DNA of 64,000 nucleotides. Source: Candidatus Kapaibacterium sp. (GTDB lineage Bacteria > Bacteroidota > Ignavibacteria > Kapaibacteriales > UBA2268). The stretch spans positions 317,635 through 381,634 of the forward strand of contig CALHGZ010000004.1 of the NCBI GenBank assembly GCA_938031175.1. Reading direction: 5' to 3'. Shown here piece after piece: positions 17,915 to 27,847 of this stretch (position 1 is its first letter; the number at the start of each line of letters is the position of its first letter). Under the pieces are notes generated by a model that saw only the letters and a program-made list of their open reading frames with translations, was not told where the DNA came from and searched no databases. The position numbers and the translations under genes were made by a program.

Positions 17915-18907
17915 TTATTTGAATTTATAGTGATATGTAGTTCTTAATAATCCACGGGCGTGGAATCGCTCTTTGAAGTATATAAGATTATGTGAAGGTG
18001 TCATAGGATTGTCTGAACTAGTATCTTGGGAAACTCCAATATCGAACCATTGATAGCCATTTTGATAAGCCCATTTACAATTTTCATAAATACCTAAAAA
18101 TGTTGGCTTCAAATTTTTATACTCGTATTCCATCATTATATAAAAGCACAAGGCAACTTTGGGATTTGTTAAGAACAATAGTGAACCAGCAATTGGTGTC
18201 TCATTATAATAAATCATAAATAATTTTATATCATCGGGGACCAATTCGTGCAATCTTTTCAAATCACGTAATGAATGTGTAGGTTTTGATTTGTGTTTAG
18301 CTTTGTTTTTTACAAGAATTGGGTAAAAAGCATCGAAATCGGTGCTTTCCATAATTGAAATATTATTGTCACGATATATTTTGTTGATAATACGTTGGGT
18401 TTTTATATCGAATTTATTGAAGAAATTTCCATCGCTGATTTCAATTGCATGTGAGATATAATGGTATTCGAAATCAAATTTACGGTATAGCATAGCGTAT
18501 TCAAAATGTTGATTATAGACTTTGTTGTATATGATGGGCGGGGGAATAAGGAATAATTCATTGATTCCTTTTTGCGCAGCAAACTCAAGCAAAGTATCAA
18601 CCATTTGTAAAGCTAAGCGGAAAGGAATATCTTCGGCTACTATACCACCGTAGCTTGCACCGACTGGGGACCAGAATACTTTTCCAGAATCAGTTAATCC
18701 GCCAGGTAAAAGACCAATTATTTTGTCATTTTGGATAAACATTAAGTGATAAAAGTCAAATTTCCCGCTTTCGTGATAATCGAGAAAAGATTGTTTATGG
18801 AACATTGTGCCATTGTTTGATTTCAGAACGAAAGAATCCCAATCTTGGCGATATTTTTCGCTGTACTCGATGATTTCAATTTTTTCTTTTTTGTACACTT
18901 CAATCAA
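17915..18907 (-). CDS. FemAB/BioF2-like acyltransferase (GNAT fold)
   Basis: A 330-residue protein resembling the 'GNAT family/FemAB' proteins seen in polysaccharide clusters: WDSFVLKSNNGTMFHKQSFLDYH at the N-terminus, then VFWSPVGASYGGIVAE, and a C-terminal half with TPIAGSLLFLTNPKVALCFYIMM and WFDIGVSQDTSSDNP. FemAB-like enzymes transfer an amino acid or acyl group to a peptide or sugar. The start is TTG at 18907; there is no ATG nearby in frame. First gene of the three-gene unit with the glycosyltransferase and EamA transporter, suggesting modification of a surface glycan or lipid. The acyl donor is unknown. Confidence 0.75.
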   Translation of the reverse strand: MIEVYKKEKIEIIEYSEKYRQDWDSFVLKSNNGTMFHKQSFLDYHESGKFDFYHLMFIQNDKIIGLLPGGLTDSGKVFWSPVGASYGGIVAEDIPFRLALQMVDTLLEFAAQKGINELFLIPPPIIYNKVYNQHFEYAMLYRKFDFEYHYISHAIEISDGNFFNKFDIKTQRIINKIYRDNNISIMESTDFDAFYPILVKNKAKHKSKPTHSLRDLKRLHELVPDDIKLFMIYYNETPIAGSLLFLTNPKVALCFYIMMEYEYKNLKPTFLGIYENCKWAYQNGYQWFDIGVSQDTSSDNPMTPSHNLIYFKERFHARGLLRTTYHYKFK

Positions 18908-18982
18908 ATTGATAATTTAAGTAAATGCAAAATTAATGATATTATAAATTTTGATTGAATTAATATTTAAAAGATTGGTAAT

Positions 18983-21313
18983 TTATTCTTTAATGATGGG
19001 AATTGTTTTGGTATATTCAAAATATTTTAAAATTAAATAATAGATACCATTACTTAGATTAGATATATCGAATGAAAATTTACAAGTATAGACTTGAGAT
19101 TCAGATTCTTTATTGATTAAAGTTATTTGTGGTTTTATGTTGATTTGCTCGCCAATGTGATTATAGAGATCAATATCTAAATCTTGTAAAAACTGAAAAT
19201 CACCTTGAAATGAGATGTCAAAGTGAGTCAAACTGTTTGAAGGATTTGGGTATGGTTGGGAAATATTTATCACAGGTACTTCAGTACCTTTTTCAGTTAA
19301 TCTAATTGGTAACCCACATCGACTTTGTCCATCGTATATAATTTCTACTCCTTCGCCAATTAGTGATATAAAGTGGTCATTACAAATATCTGGGATGAAA
19401 ATTGTGTCTTTTAATTCCTTAGCAACTGTTGGATGGAAGCATACTATTGCATTAATTGTCGAATATGGTTGTATGATAATTGGCAAGGTACTTTGTGGTA
19501 TTGAGAAATAAAGGTTTCTAAATAATATAATATTATTTAGTTCAATATTTTGTGAAGTATTATTTCGAATTGTGAAATTTTTGCAAGATAAATTTCTGAT
19601 TTTAATGTTTCCAAAGGAAATTGATTTTGTTTCTCCTTCAATTATAAGAGAGAGTTGATTGCTATCTTGGCGAACTACAATATCTACTGTATCAGATATG
19701 TTGATACAACCGTTGGAATTTTCAGAAATCACAAAATATTTACCCGATTTAGTTACGAAAAGAGTATTTGTTTGTGAAGCAATAGGTTGTTCAATACCTA
19801 CCTGGTACCATTTGCTTGAAAATCCGGTTGTGGTAAGTATTGTAGTATCGCCTTCACAGAAATTCTTTTTACCTATAATATCAATTTTAGGTTTAGGATT
19901 TGGTAAAAAGTTGACGTCTATTTCAGCAGTCCAAATACAATCATATTCATCAATAACGGAAACTGAGTATTTTCCAGATTGAAATACTTCTATAGATTTT
20001 GAGTTACTTCCATTGATCCATAGATAGGATTTAAAATCCTCATTTACAGTAATGACGGCTGTATCACCTTCGCAAAGTGGATTTTTTGAGTGTATAGATA
20101 ATGTTAAGTTTGGTTTTGGACGCTGATAGATTGTTATACTTTCTGATAGACCGTAATTGCAGGTGTCAATATAAGCATAGACCCAGTATGAACCTGGATT
20201 TCTGACAATAATTGAACGTGTAGTTTCACCGGTAGACCATTTATACATTGGATAAATTTTATCAACGGATAAAATTATACTATCCCCTGGGCAATAAAGT
20301 GTATCAGAAGAGGCCGTAATGGAGGGTTTAATCGTTTTTGAAACTCTATATCTATAAATACCTGCGCCAACGACAAAACCTGTCGTATCATCAATGAACC
20401 ATATATCATCCATATCCCTGCCGTTAAGACCACAAGGCTGTAAGAACCAGCTTCGACCACCGTCATTTGTAAAATAAACTTTGCCATTATGTCCGCAAGC
20501 CCATCCCCTAAGAGAGTCGTGTAAAAAAGCACCGAACATAGGAACTCCGGTTCTAAACTCTCTCCAAGTTTTTCCGAGGTCGTTAGAAGAACGAATGCCA
20601 CCACTACCACCACCTGTACAACCTTGGGAAAATGGGACTATGAAAGTATTTCCCTGATGAGTAATTTCTTCCTGCCAGTCTTCTCGTCCGCTAATTGAAA
20701 AGATTGACCAGGTACGACCGCCATCGGTGGTACGCCAAATACGTCCACTGCTTGATGCATAACCCAGACCATTAGCGTCATAAAGTATGAGATCGCATAG
20801 ACCGGTATTAGGTACATTTGCACGAAAAAGACTCCAAGTTAAGCCTCCGTCAGTAGTACGATAAAAATGCTGGAAATCATTACATCCACCACCAATGACT
20901 AATCCAATGTTTGGTGTTATAAAAAAATTTCCCCATAGATTCGTGTTAGAGCCATTTGGAGTAATGTCGAACCAGGTGCGGCCTCCATCTGTAGATTTAT
21001 AAATAACGCCGCCAGCGAGTTCACCGAGTCCGGAGGTATAACCAATATCTTTGTTGGCAAAGTGGATACTTTCTAATTGATAAGCACCTCTGATAGTAGT
21101 TCCTTCCCAGCTTTGTCCGCCGTTTGTTGTTCTTAGTACCGCGCCGTTATATCCACAAACCCAACCGTAGCGTGGATCACTTTCGAGAAAATATACGTCA
21201 AGCCAATAATTTCCTGCATAGGCGCTTGGTAATGCAACGTTTTCCCAGTATTGCGATTTCAAACCTGATTGCAGTACAACAAAAATTAATGTTATAACTA
21301 ATATTATCTTCAT
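18983..21313 (-). CDS. Ycf48-like beta-propeller protein with type IX sorting domain
   Basis: A 776-residue exported protein. After a signal peptide (about 1-20) come about six repeats of the Ycf48/BNR type, each ending in a [ST]-x-[DN]-G-G-x-[ST]-W motif (TTNGGQSW, STDGGRTW, TTDGGLTW, TTDGGRTW, FTNDGGRSW), up to about residue 320. Three Ig-like repeats follow (about 335-560), each with a C-[PE]-G-D-[ST] motif (LYCPGDS, PLCEGDT, NFCEGDT). The C-terminus (about 690-776) has ISQPYPNPSNSLTHFDI and LSNGIYYLILKY, a type A Por sorting domain. It should be secreted by the type IX system. Ycf48 homology does not mean a role in photosynthesis here; such propellers are common adhesion or scaffold modules in this group. 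Confidence 0.8.
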   Translation of the reverse strand: MKIILVITLIFVVLQSGLKSQYWENVALPSAYAGNYWLDVYFLESDPRYGWVCGYNGAVLRTTNGGQSWEGTTIRGAYQLESIHFANKDIGYTSGLGELAGGVIYKSTDGGRTWFDITPNGSNTNLWGNFFITPNIGLVIGGGCNDFQHFYRTTDGGLTWSLFRANVPNTGLCDLILYDANGLGYASSSGRIWRTTDGGRTWSIFSISGREDWQEEITHQGNTFIVPFSQGCTGGGSGGIRSSNDLGKTWREFRTGVPMFGAFLHDSLRGWACGHNGKVYFTNDGGRSWFLQPCGLNGRDMDDIWFIDDTTGFVVGAGIYRYRVSKTIKPSITASSDTLYCPGDSIILSVDKIYPMYKWSTGETTRSIIVRNPGSYWVYAYIDTCNYGLSESITIYQRPKPNLTLSIHSKNPLCEGDTAVITVNEDFKSYLWINGSNSKSIEVFQSGKYSVSVIDEYDCIWTAEIDVNFLPNPKPKIDIIGKKNFCEGDTTILTTTGFSSKWYQVGIEQPIASQTNTLFVTKSGKYFVISENSNGCINISDTVDIVVRQDSNQLSLIIEGETKSISFGNIKIRNLSCKNFTIRNNTSQNIELNNIILFRNLYFSIPQSTLPIIIQPYSTINAIVCFHPTVAKELKDTIFIPDICNDHFISLIGEGVEIIYDGQSRCGLPIRLTEKGTEVPVINISQPYPNPSNSLTHFDISFQGDFQFLQDLDIDLYNHIGEQINIKPQITLINKESESQVYTCKFSFDISNLSNGIYYLILKYFEYTKTIPIIKE

Positions 21314-21700
21314 CTTATTTTTTTACTTTTCTATAATTGTTGACACAATATGTTGAAAATTAGTTTAAAAAGTTGTGGAAATATAATAAGTAATTAATAA
21401 ATCATTGTATTTCAATAATTTACAGGTACAAAAAAATTCTATATCATAAAAATTAACATATTATTTTACAAATAATTAACAAAAGATTTTTCAAATAGCT
21501 TTTTAATTTATTGATTTTATTGATATTTATAATTTCCAAGTAAAAAATTTTCTATTTTAAAATTTTTGTGCTTGTATGATAAAAAATTTTGTTACAAATT
21601 TTCGTAGAAAAATTAAAGCATAGTAAAAATATTAACAGATGAACTGAAATTTAGTTTCAGAAGAAATTTTGTTCGCAATAATTCAATCTAAGGAGTGTAT
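21314..21700. other. 387-bp AT-rich spacer before dnaA, possible origin region
   Basis: This is the only stretch over 300 bp without a gene. It separates the divergent Ycf48-like gene and dnaA and is strongly AT-rich, with runs of A and T such as those around 21540-21610. The best DnaA-box-like site is TGTGGAAAT at 21375-21383 (7 of 9 bases of the inverted consensus TGTGGATAA). I see no perfect box, no box cluster and no 13-mer array. It must at least hold the dnaA promoter and that of the opposite gene. A strong AAGGAG ribosome binding site ends the spacer. Origin function is only a possibility. Confidence 0.35.
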
Positions 21701-23185
21701 ATGATCAAAGATAATACCGGGTTAGAAGCTAAATTAATAATGACTGACACTTTCATTGATAATTTAACTGATAATACCGGCACAGAGGAAGTTAAATTCA
21801 AACTCGCAGTGAATTATTGGAATAAATGCCTCGAGTTTATCCGGGACAATGTGTCGAAGCAGGTATTTAAAACTTGGTTTGAACCTGTTAAAGCAATCAA
21901 GTTAGAGAATAATATGTTAACTGTGCAGGTACCAAGCCAGTTTTTCTATGAATGGATCGAGGAGCACTATTACTCTCTTTTGCAAAAGACTATAAATAAG
22001 ATTTTAGGTCCCGAAGCACGTTTGCAATACGAAGTTATTGTAGATGAAGGTGACGATACTCTTGAGAGTCGTACTATTAAAGTACCAGCATTTAAAAATC
22101 AACCAGTTACACAGCCAAGCCTTGCATTTGGTAAAAATACAAAAGAAATCGATTTTAAAACGAATTTAAATAATAGATACTCTTTCGAAAATTTTGTAAT
22201 TGGTGAAAGCAACCAGTTTGCTAGCTCAGCTGCTCTTGCAGTTGCTAAAAATCCTGGAGGTACAAAATATAATCCTTTGGTAATTTATGGTAATACAGGG
22301 CTTGGTAAAACACATTTAATTCAGGCTATTGGTAATTATGTGGTACGTAATAATAGCATTGCAAAAGTTTTTTATACAACTAGTGACGAATTTACATCTG
22401 AATTTGTAAATGCAATACAAAATAATAAGTTAAGTGAATTTATTAATTACTATCGCAGTGTAGATGTACTAATTGTAGATGATATACAATTTTTTGCTGG
22501 TAAAGAGAAAACACAGGATAACTTCTTCCATACATTTAATGCTTTACATCAGGCGGGTAAGCAACTTGTTCTTACAAGCGACAAACCACCGAGAGAGTTA
22601 CAAGATGTTGATGAAAGACTAATTTCTAGATTTCAGTGGGGATTAATTACTGATATTCAACAGCCAGACCTTGAAATGAGAATGGCTATCATTCAGAAAA
22701 AAAGCAATGATGAAGGTATCGAATTACCTATGGAAATTGTAGAGTATTTGGCTCGCAATATTAAATCAAGTATTAGAGAAATCGAAGGTGCTTTAATTAC
22801 TCTTATTGCGATGGTCACTTTTGACAAAAGGAAAATAACTCTAGAACTAGCGAAAGAAGTTGTCGAGGGATTAATTAAACCGAAGAATACCACAATTACC
22901 ATTGATTATATCAAAGAAATCGTCGCCGACTATTATAACCTGACTTGCGAGCAAATAGCTTCAAAATCGAGAAAACAAGAAATTGCTTTAGCCCGCCAGA
23001 TGGCTATGTATTTAGCTAAAAAATATACACAATGCTCACTTAAAACTATTGGTTCTTATTTCGGTAATAGAGACCATTCAACAGTTTTACATTCCTGCCA
23101 AACTATAGAAGGCTATATCAGTGTAGATTCGATGGTCAGAACTGCTTATGAAATTCTGTGCAAAAGGCTGAATGGTGAATTTTAA
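21701..23185 (+). CDS. dnaA: Chromosomal replication initiator DnaA
   Basis: A 494-residue initiator ATPase that binds DnaA boxes and melts the origin. Domain I is at about 25-110 (WNKCLEFIRDNVSKQVFKTWFEPV). The AAA+ domain has NPLVIYGNTGLGKTHLIQAIG (Walker A), VLIVDDIQFFAGKEKTQDNFFHTFNAL (Walker B) and DERLISRFQWGL (arginine-finger region). Domain IV has QIASKSRKQEIALARQMAMYL and the signature GSYFGNRDHSTVLHSC. I choose ATG 21701, 5 nt after AAGGAG; the GTG at 21695 lies inside that site. The first 30 residues contain a repeated DNTG stretch absent from most DnaA proteins. dnaN and recF, common neighbours, are not here. A hairpin terminator follows. Confidence 0.97.
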   Translation: MIKDNTGLEAKLIMTDTFIDNLTDNTGTEEVKFKLAVNYWNKCLEFIRDNVSKQVFKTWFEPVKAIKLENNMLTVQVPSQFFYEWIEEHYYSLLQKTINKILGPEARLQYEVIVDEGDDTLESRTIKVPAFKNQPVTQPSLAFGKNTKEIDFKTNLNNRYSFENFVIGESNQFASSAALAVAKNPGGTKYNPLVIYGNTGLGKTHLIQAIGNYVVRNNSIAKVFYTTSDEFTSEFVNAIQNNKLSEFINYYRSVDVLIVDDIQFFAGKEKTQDNFFHTFNALHQAGKQLVLTSDKPPRELQDVDERLISRFQWGLITDIQQPDLEMRMAIIQKKSNDEGIELPMEIVEYLARNIKSSIREIEGALITLIAMVTFDKRKITLELAKEVVEGLIKPKNTTITIDYIKEIVADYYNLTCEQIASKSRKQEIALARQMAMYLAKKYTQCSLKTIGSYFGNRDHSTVLHSCQTIEGYISVDSMVRTAYEILCKRLNGEF

Positions 23186-23207
23186 CTTTGATTTAATTCA
23201 AAGTGAG

Positions 23208-23233
23208 CTGATTGGAATTAATTTTCCAATCAG
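23208..23233. terminator. Bidirectional hairpin terminator between dnaA and the HdrD-like gene
   Basis: A perfect 10-bp inverted repeat, CTGATTGGAA / TTCCAATCAG, around a 6-nt loop, followed by TTAATTTT on the plus strand. It sits between the 3' ends of two convergent genes (stops at 23185 and 23240) and can serve both. A smaller stem (ACTTTGA/TCAAAGT) precedes it near 23184. Confidence 0.7.
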
Positions 23234-23239
23234 TTAATT

Positions 23240-25249
23240 TTATTCCTCTATGTAATCAAGCAATAATTCGGCAATATCTTTGATTTTAATATTCTCCCGA
23301 TCCAAAGTTTTAACCCCATCAGAAATCATGGTCATGCAGAAAGGGCAATTTACAGCAATCTGGTTCGGATTTGAGCTAATTAACTCTTCAGTTCGTTCTA
23401 TATTTACACGTTTACCTTGGGTTTCCTCCATAAACATTTGTCCGCCACCAGCACCACAGCATAAACCTTTGTCTCGGTTTCGTTTTGGTTCAAGGATCTG
23501 AAGAGTTGGAATACTATTGATGATTTCACGTGGTGCTTTGTATTCGTCATTGTACCGCCCTAAATAACAAGAATCATGATAGGAGATGGATATTTTGTTG
23601 TTTGCATTTTTTTTGATTTTCAATTTCCCATTGTTTATGAGCATGTTTAAATATTGAGAATGATGATAAACTTTATAATTTCCACCATAAGCAGGGTATT
23701 CATTTTTAAGAGTATTATAACAATGTGGACAAAATGTAATAATTTCTTTAACATTATATTTTTTTAAAGTTTCAATATTCATTTTTGTTAACATATCAGC
23801 GAGATATTCATTACCACTTCTACGAGCTACATCACCTGTGCAATTCTCCTCGGTACCGAGTATAGCAAAGTTAATATTTGCATTTTGTAACAGCTTTGCT
23901 ACTGCAACTGAAACTTTTTTAGCACGGTCATCATAACTGCCAGCACATCCTACCCAAAATAGTAATTCAAAATTGGGATTTTCAGCAGCTATTTTGACAC
24001 CTGTGCCTTCAATCCAATCGGCTCTTGAAGATTGTGGGAATGCCCAAGGGGTTGAATTATTTTCCAGATTAGAAAATGCAGTTTGCAAAAGTAAAGGGAA
24101 ATCGGCTTCCATCATTACAAGCGAGCGTCTCATATCAATAATAGCCGGCACGTGTTCTATCATTATTGGACATTCCTGCATACAAGCACCACAGGTTGTG
24201 CATTGCCACAAAGCTTCGATGTTTTGATAGTCACCAATGAATTTTTTATTAAATATTGCCTCAGATTCTTTTGTTGGTATATTATTTTTCTTTTGCGCCA
24301 GTAGTAACGGACCTTTGTCATTTGTCCGATTTCGTATTTGTATGATAATGTCTCTAGGACTTAGCACTTTACCGGTGATATTTGCCGGGCATACACTGTC
24401 GCAACGACCACAGTGAGTACAAGAATAAGAATCCAGTATTTGTTTCCAGGTTAAATCCTCGAAATCAACAACACCATATTTTTCAATTGTTTCATCTTCG
24501 AAATTTATTGTTTTTAGCTTGTTCACAGGTCCTATATTGGCAAAAAATACATTAATTACAGAGGTGTATACATGGAAGTGCTTTGAAAAAGGTAAATAAT
24601 TCATAAAAGCTAAAATAGCAACTATATGAATCCACCAGAAAATATCATGATATGTTGAAGCTGTTGAGTGTGTAAAAATGGTACTTATATAATTAGCAAA
24701 AGGTTTAGAACTCCATTCATCTACAAATGCATTTGCCACGTTGGCAGCATTCTCAAGTAATAATGAACTGACAATAATGAAAATGGAAAGCAAAACTATA
24801 ATTGCATCGAGCTTTTCTTTTTTATCTCCCTGTAGTCGTTTTACTTTTAATACAAAACGTCGATATAAAGCTATTATTACAGAAATTATGATAATGACAC
24901 AGAAAACATCGTTAGAGAAACTAATTACCGTATAAACGGGACCTAAAAATGCCCATGAAAAACTATTATAAAATCCTTGAATTACAGCTTCAATTGCCGA
25001 AAGAAGTAACACAAGAAAACCCCAAAATATGCCGACGTGAATTATACCGGCTAAAGGCTCTCTCAAAATTTTGCTCTGAGCTAATGCAATTATTAATGTT
25101 TGTTTGATTCTTTTGCCAATAGCATCGAAACGGTTTTCTCTTTTAGCTATTATGTGGAAATCTATTATTTTTTTAAGATTTATGCCTAATATTATAAATG
25201 ATGCTATAAATATTATTCCAAATATGATTGTTTTGGCAGAAACATCCAT
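23240..25249 (-). CDS. Membrane-anchored HdrD/GlpC-like iron-sulfur oxidoreductase
   Basis: A 669-residue protein with three parts. The N-terminus (about 1-235) has five or six helices resembling a nitrate reductase gamma/HdrE-like heme b subunit. Then come two 4Fe-4S motifs, CTHCGRCDSVCPANITG and CTTCGACMQECPIMIEH (about 280-380). The C-terminus has two cysteine-rich CCG domains: a first with WVGCAGS, ENCTGD and CPHCYNT, and a second with SCYLGRY, GLCCGAGGG and CPFCMT. Such proteins pass electrons between a soluble donor (often ETF or a disulfide) and membrane quinones. The first CCG domain has CTG in place of CCG. No etfAB or acyl-CoA dehydrogenase is adjacent. Confidence 0.85.
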   Translation of the reverse strand: MDVSAKTIIFGIIFIASFIILGINLKKIIDFHIIAKRENRFDAIGKRIKQTLIIALAQSKILREPLAGIIHVGIFWGFLVLLLSAIEAVIQGFYNSFSWAFLGPVYTVISFSNDVFCVIIIISVIIALYRRFVLKVKRLQGDKKEKLDAIIVLLSIFIIVSSLLLENAANVANAFVDEWSSKPFANYISTIFTHSTASTYHDIFWWIHIVAILAFMNYLPFSKHFHVYTSVINVFFANIGPVNKLKTINFEDETIEKYGVVDFEDLTWKQILDSYSCTHCGRCDSVCPANITGKVLSPRDIIIQIRNRTNDKGPLLLAQKKNNIPTKESEAIFNKKFIGDYQNIEALWQCTTCGACMQECPIMIEHVPAIIDMRRSLVMMEADFPLLLQTAFSNLENNSTPWAFPQSSRADWIEGTGVKIAAENPNFELLFWVGCAGSYDDRAKKVSVAVAKLLQNANINFAILGTEENCTGDVARRSGNEYLADMLTKMNIETLKKYNVKEIITFCPHCYNTLKNEYPAYGGNYKVYHHSQYLNMLINNGKLKIKKNANNKISISYHDSCYLGRYNDEYKAPREIINSIPTLQILEPKRNRDKGLCCGAGGGQMFMEETQGKRVNIERTEELISSNPNQIAVNCPFCMTMISDGVKTLDRENIKIKDIAELLLDYIEE

Positions 25250-25531
25250 TTTTTAAAACCCATATATAACAATAATTAAACTTTTAAACTTAATACTCTA
25301 TTTTGAAATTAGAAAATACTAAATTTTATTGTAACCTTAATGTGGTACTAATTTGAATATTCTACTAAGTCTAATGGAAGCAATGTAATAGACAATTTTT
25401 AAAAATAATTCTTGAAGACTTGGTAAATATGTAGAAACTTAAAAAATTTTAAAATTGTGTTAATAATGATAATTTTGGATAAGTTTTTTTATCGAATTTT
25501 ATAAATTATGTTAAATTTTTAAGGCAGAATA

Positions 25532-27790
25532 ATGAAAATCAGAAAAGAAGATGCCCTTCTGTATCATAGTATGGGGCGGAAAGGTAAAATTGAGGTAATT
25601 ACTACAAAACCTTGTATAACACAAAGAGATCTATCGCTTGCTTATTCTCCAGGTGTAGCAGAGCCATGCCGTGAAATTGAAAAAAATCCAGCACTTGTTT
25701 TCGAATACACAACTAAAGGAAATCTTGTAGCAGTGATATCCAATGGCACTGCAGTTTTAGGCTTGGGCGATATAGGTCCTTTGGCAGGTAAGCCAGTTAT
25801 GGAGGGTAAAGGTGTATTATTTAAAGTATTTGCTGATATTGATGTTTTTGACATAGAACTTGATAGCAAAAATGTCGATGAAATTGTGAGGGTGATTGAA
25901 GTCATAAGTCCAACCTTCGGAGGTATCAATCTCGAAGATATTAAGGGACCTGAGTGTTTCGAAATAGAGGAGGAATTGAAGCGAAGATTGAAAATACCTG
26001 TATTTCATGATGACCAACATGGTACTGCCATAATAAGCGGTGCAGCACTTTTAAATGCAGCAGAACTCGCAGGAAAGAAACTTGAGGATATGAAGGCTGT
26101 TTATAATGGTGCTGGAGCCTCTGGTATAGCCTGTGCTAAATTCCACATAAGTTTAGGTTTGAAAAAAGAAAATATAATTCTTTGCGATACTAAGGGAGTA
26201 ATTTATAAGGGACGAACCGAGGGAATGAATAAATATAAAGAGGAATTTGCAATTGAAACTCAAGCAAGGACTTTAGAGGATGCTTTGAAGGGTGCGGATA
26301 TTTTCTTCGGGCTATCCATTGGTAATTGTGTAACAAAAGAGATGGTTCGTTCAATGGCTGATAATCCAATAATTTTTGCAATGGCTAATCCTGATCCGGA
26401 AATATCTTACGAAGATGCACTTGATGCCAGATCAGATGTAATTATGGCAACCGGTCGTTCAGACTATCCAAATCAAGTAAATAACGTTCTCGGTTTTCCA
26501 TTTATTTTTCGTGGTGCACTCGATGTACAAGCAACAGCTATAAATGAGGAAATGAAAAAAGCTGCTGCATACGCATTAGCCAAATTAGCTAAGGAGGATG
26601 TTCCAGAAAGTGTGAAAAAAGCATATGGAGTTAAGGAATTGAGCTTTGGTCGTGAATATATTATTCCAAAGCCGTTCGATCCTCGTGTTTTGACATGGGT
26701 AGCTCCAGCTGTTGCAAAAGCAGCTATAGATTCAGGAGTAGCACAAAAGCCTATAACAAATTTTGATGAGTACAAGATGCAATTGGATATACGAATGGGA
26801 CGTGCTGAAAAGTTGATGACAAAAATTTATCATAAAGCAAAACTAAACCCAAAGCGATTAGTGTTTCCTGAAGGAGTTGAGCCTAAAATTATCAAAGCAG
26901 CTCAATTGTGTGTAGATGAGGGCATTGCATATCCTATTCTTTTAGGAGATCCAGAAAAAATTGCTGATGTTGCCAAAGAATATAATTATGATCTTAATGG
27001 TATCGAAATAATTAAGCCCAATAAATCTGAAAAATTAATGGAATATGTTGAAGAGTTGTTTAGATTGAGACAAAGAAAAGGGATTACAAAAGTTGAGGCT
27101 GAGAAAAAACTTTGCACATTGAATACTTATTTCGGTTCGATGATGGTTCGCAAAGGAGATGCTGATGCAATGTTATCTGGTTTGACAACTCATTATTCCG
27201 ATACAATAAAACCAGCACTTGAAATTATTGGCCGCGATAAGAGATTTAACAAAGTGTCTGGTTTGTATATTGTTTCAACCAAACAGGAAACTTATTTTTT
27301 GTCAGATACCACAGTAAATATAGACCCAACAGCTGAAGATATAGCAGATATTACTTTACAAGCCGCTGAATTTGTCGAAACATTTGATATCACACCAAGG
27401 GTTGCCTTATTATCATATAGTAATTTTGGTTCGGCTAAAGGTACGTCACCAGCAAAGATGCAAGAAGCATTAAAGATAATCAGGCAGAGAGCACCTGAAT
27501 TAATAGTTGACGGTGAAATGCAAGCGAATACTGCTGTTTCCCCGGATATAATAAATTCAACATATCCTTTCAGCGTTTTAAAAAATGGAGCTAATGTTTT
27601 GATTTTCCCTGAATTGAATTCTGGTAACATATCCTATAAATTATTAAATAAATTAGGTGGTGCTCACTTAATAGGACCAATATTATTAGGATTATCCAAG
27701 TCTGTTCATATATTACAACGCGGTGATGATGTAAACGAAATATTAAATATGGCAGCCATTGCTGTTGTTGCTTCACAATATTTGGATTAA
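25532..27790 (+). CDS. maeB: NADP-dependent malic enzyme (MaeB type, with phosphotransacetylase-like domain)
   Basis: A 752-residue two-domain protein. Residues about 1-425 form the malic enzyme: [48 protein letters not shown] and the nucleotide fold [12 protein letters not shown]. Residues about 430-752 form a phosphotransacetylase-like domain ([35 protein letters not shown]) that in MaeB is regulatory rather than catalytic. It decarboxylates malate to pyruvate with reduction of NADP. Length is normal. The start has AAGG about 8 nt before it. A strong terminator follows. The 282-bp region upstream is shared with the divergent HdrD-like gene. Confidence 0.95.
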   Translation: MKIRKEDALLYHSMGRKGKIEVITTKPCITQRDLSLAYSPGVAEPCREIEKNPALVFEYTTKGNLVAVISNGTAVLGLGDIGPLAGKPVMEGKGVLFKVFADIDVFDIELDSKNVDEIVRVIEVISPTFGGINLEDIKGPECFEIEEELKRRLKIPVFHDDQHGTAIISGAALLNAAELAGKKLEDMKAVYNGAGASGIACAKFHISLGLKKENIILCDTKGVIYKGRTEGMNKYKEEFAIETQARTLEDALKGADIFFGLSIGNCVTKEMVRSMADNPIIFAMANPDPEISYEDALDARSDVIMATGRSDYPNQVNNVLGFPFIFRGALDVQATAINEEMKKAAAYALAKLAKEDVPESVKKAYGVKELSFGREYIIPKPFDPRVLTWVAPAVAKAAIDSGVAQKPITNFDEYKMQLDIRMGRAEKLMTKIYHKAKLNPKRLVFPEGVEPKIIKAAQLCVDEGIAYPILLGDPEKIADVAKEYNYDLNGIEIIKPNKSEKLMEYVEELFRLRQRKGITKVEAEKKLCTLNTYFGSMMVRKGDADAMLSGLTTHYSDTIKPALEIIGRDKRFNKVSGLYIVSTKQETYFLSDTTVNIDPTAEDIADITLQAAEFVETFDITPRVALLSYSNFGSAKGTSPAKMQEALKIIRQRAPELIVDGEMQANTAVSPDIINSTYPFSVLKNGANVLIFPELNSGNISYKLLNKLGGAHLIGPILLGLSKSVHILQRGDDVNEILNMAAIAVVASQYLD

Positions 27791-27797
27791 TTTTTAC

Positions 27798-27822
27798 AAA
27801 GGGCTGGTTCTGCCAGCCCTTT
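27798..27822 (+). terminator. Rho-independent terminator after maeB
   Basis: A perfect 10-bp stem, AAAGGGCTGG / CCAGCCCTTT, with loop TTCTG, 8 nt past the maeB stop. The stem ends in T residues and runs into TATATAAAA. This is among the clearest terminators in the window and separates maeB from pepF. Confidence 0.88.
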
Positions 27823-27847
27823 ATATAAAAAGTATAAGAGGTATCAA

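Noticed and set aside
18983-21313. A photosystem II assembly role for the Ycf48-like protein
   Set aside because: The BNR-type propeller is shared by many secreted proteins; the signal peptide and type IX tail show it is exported, and no photosynthesis gene is present.
21373-21384. A DnaA-box array proving an origin
   Set aside because: Only one 7-of-9 match is visible; a single weak match is expected by chance in AT-rich DNA.
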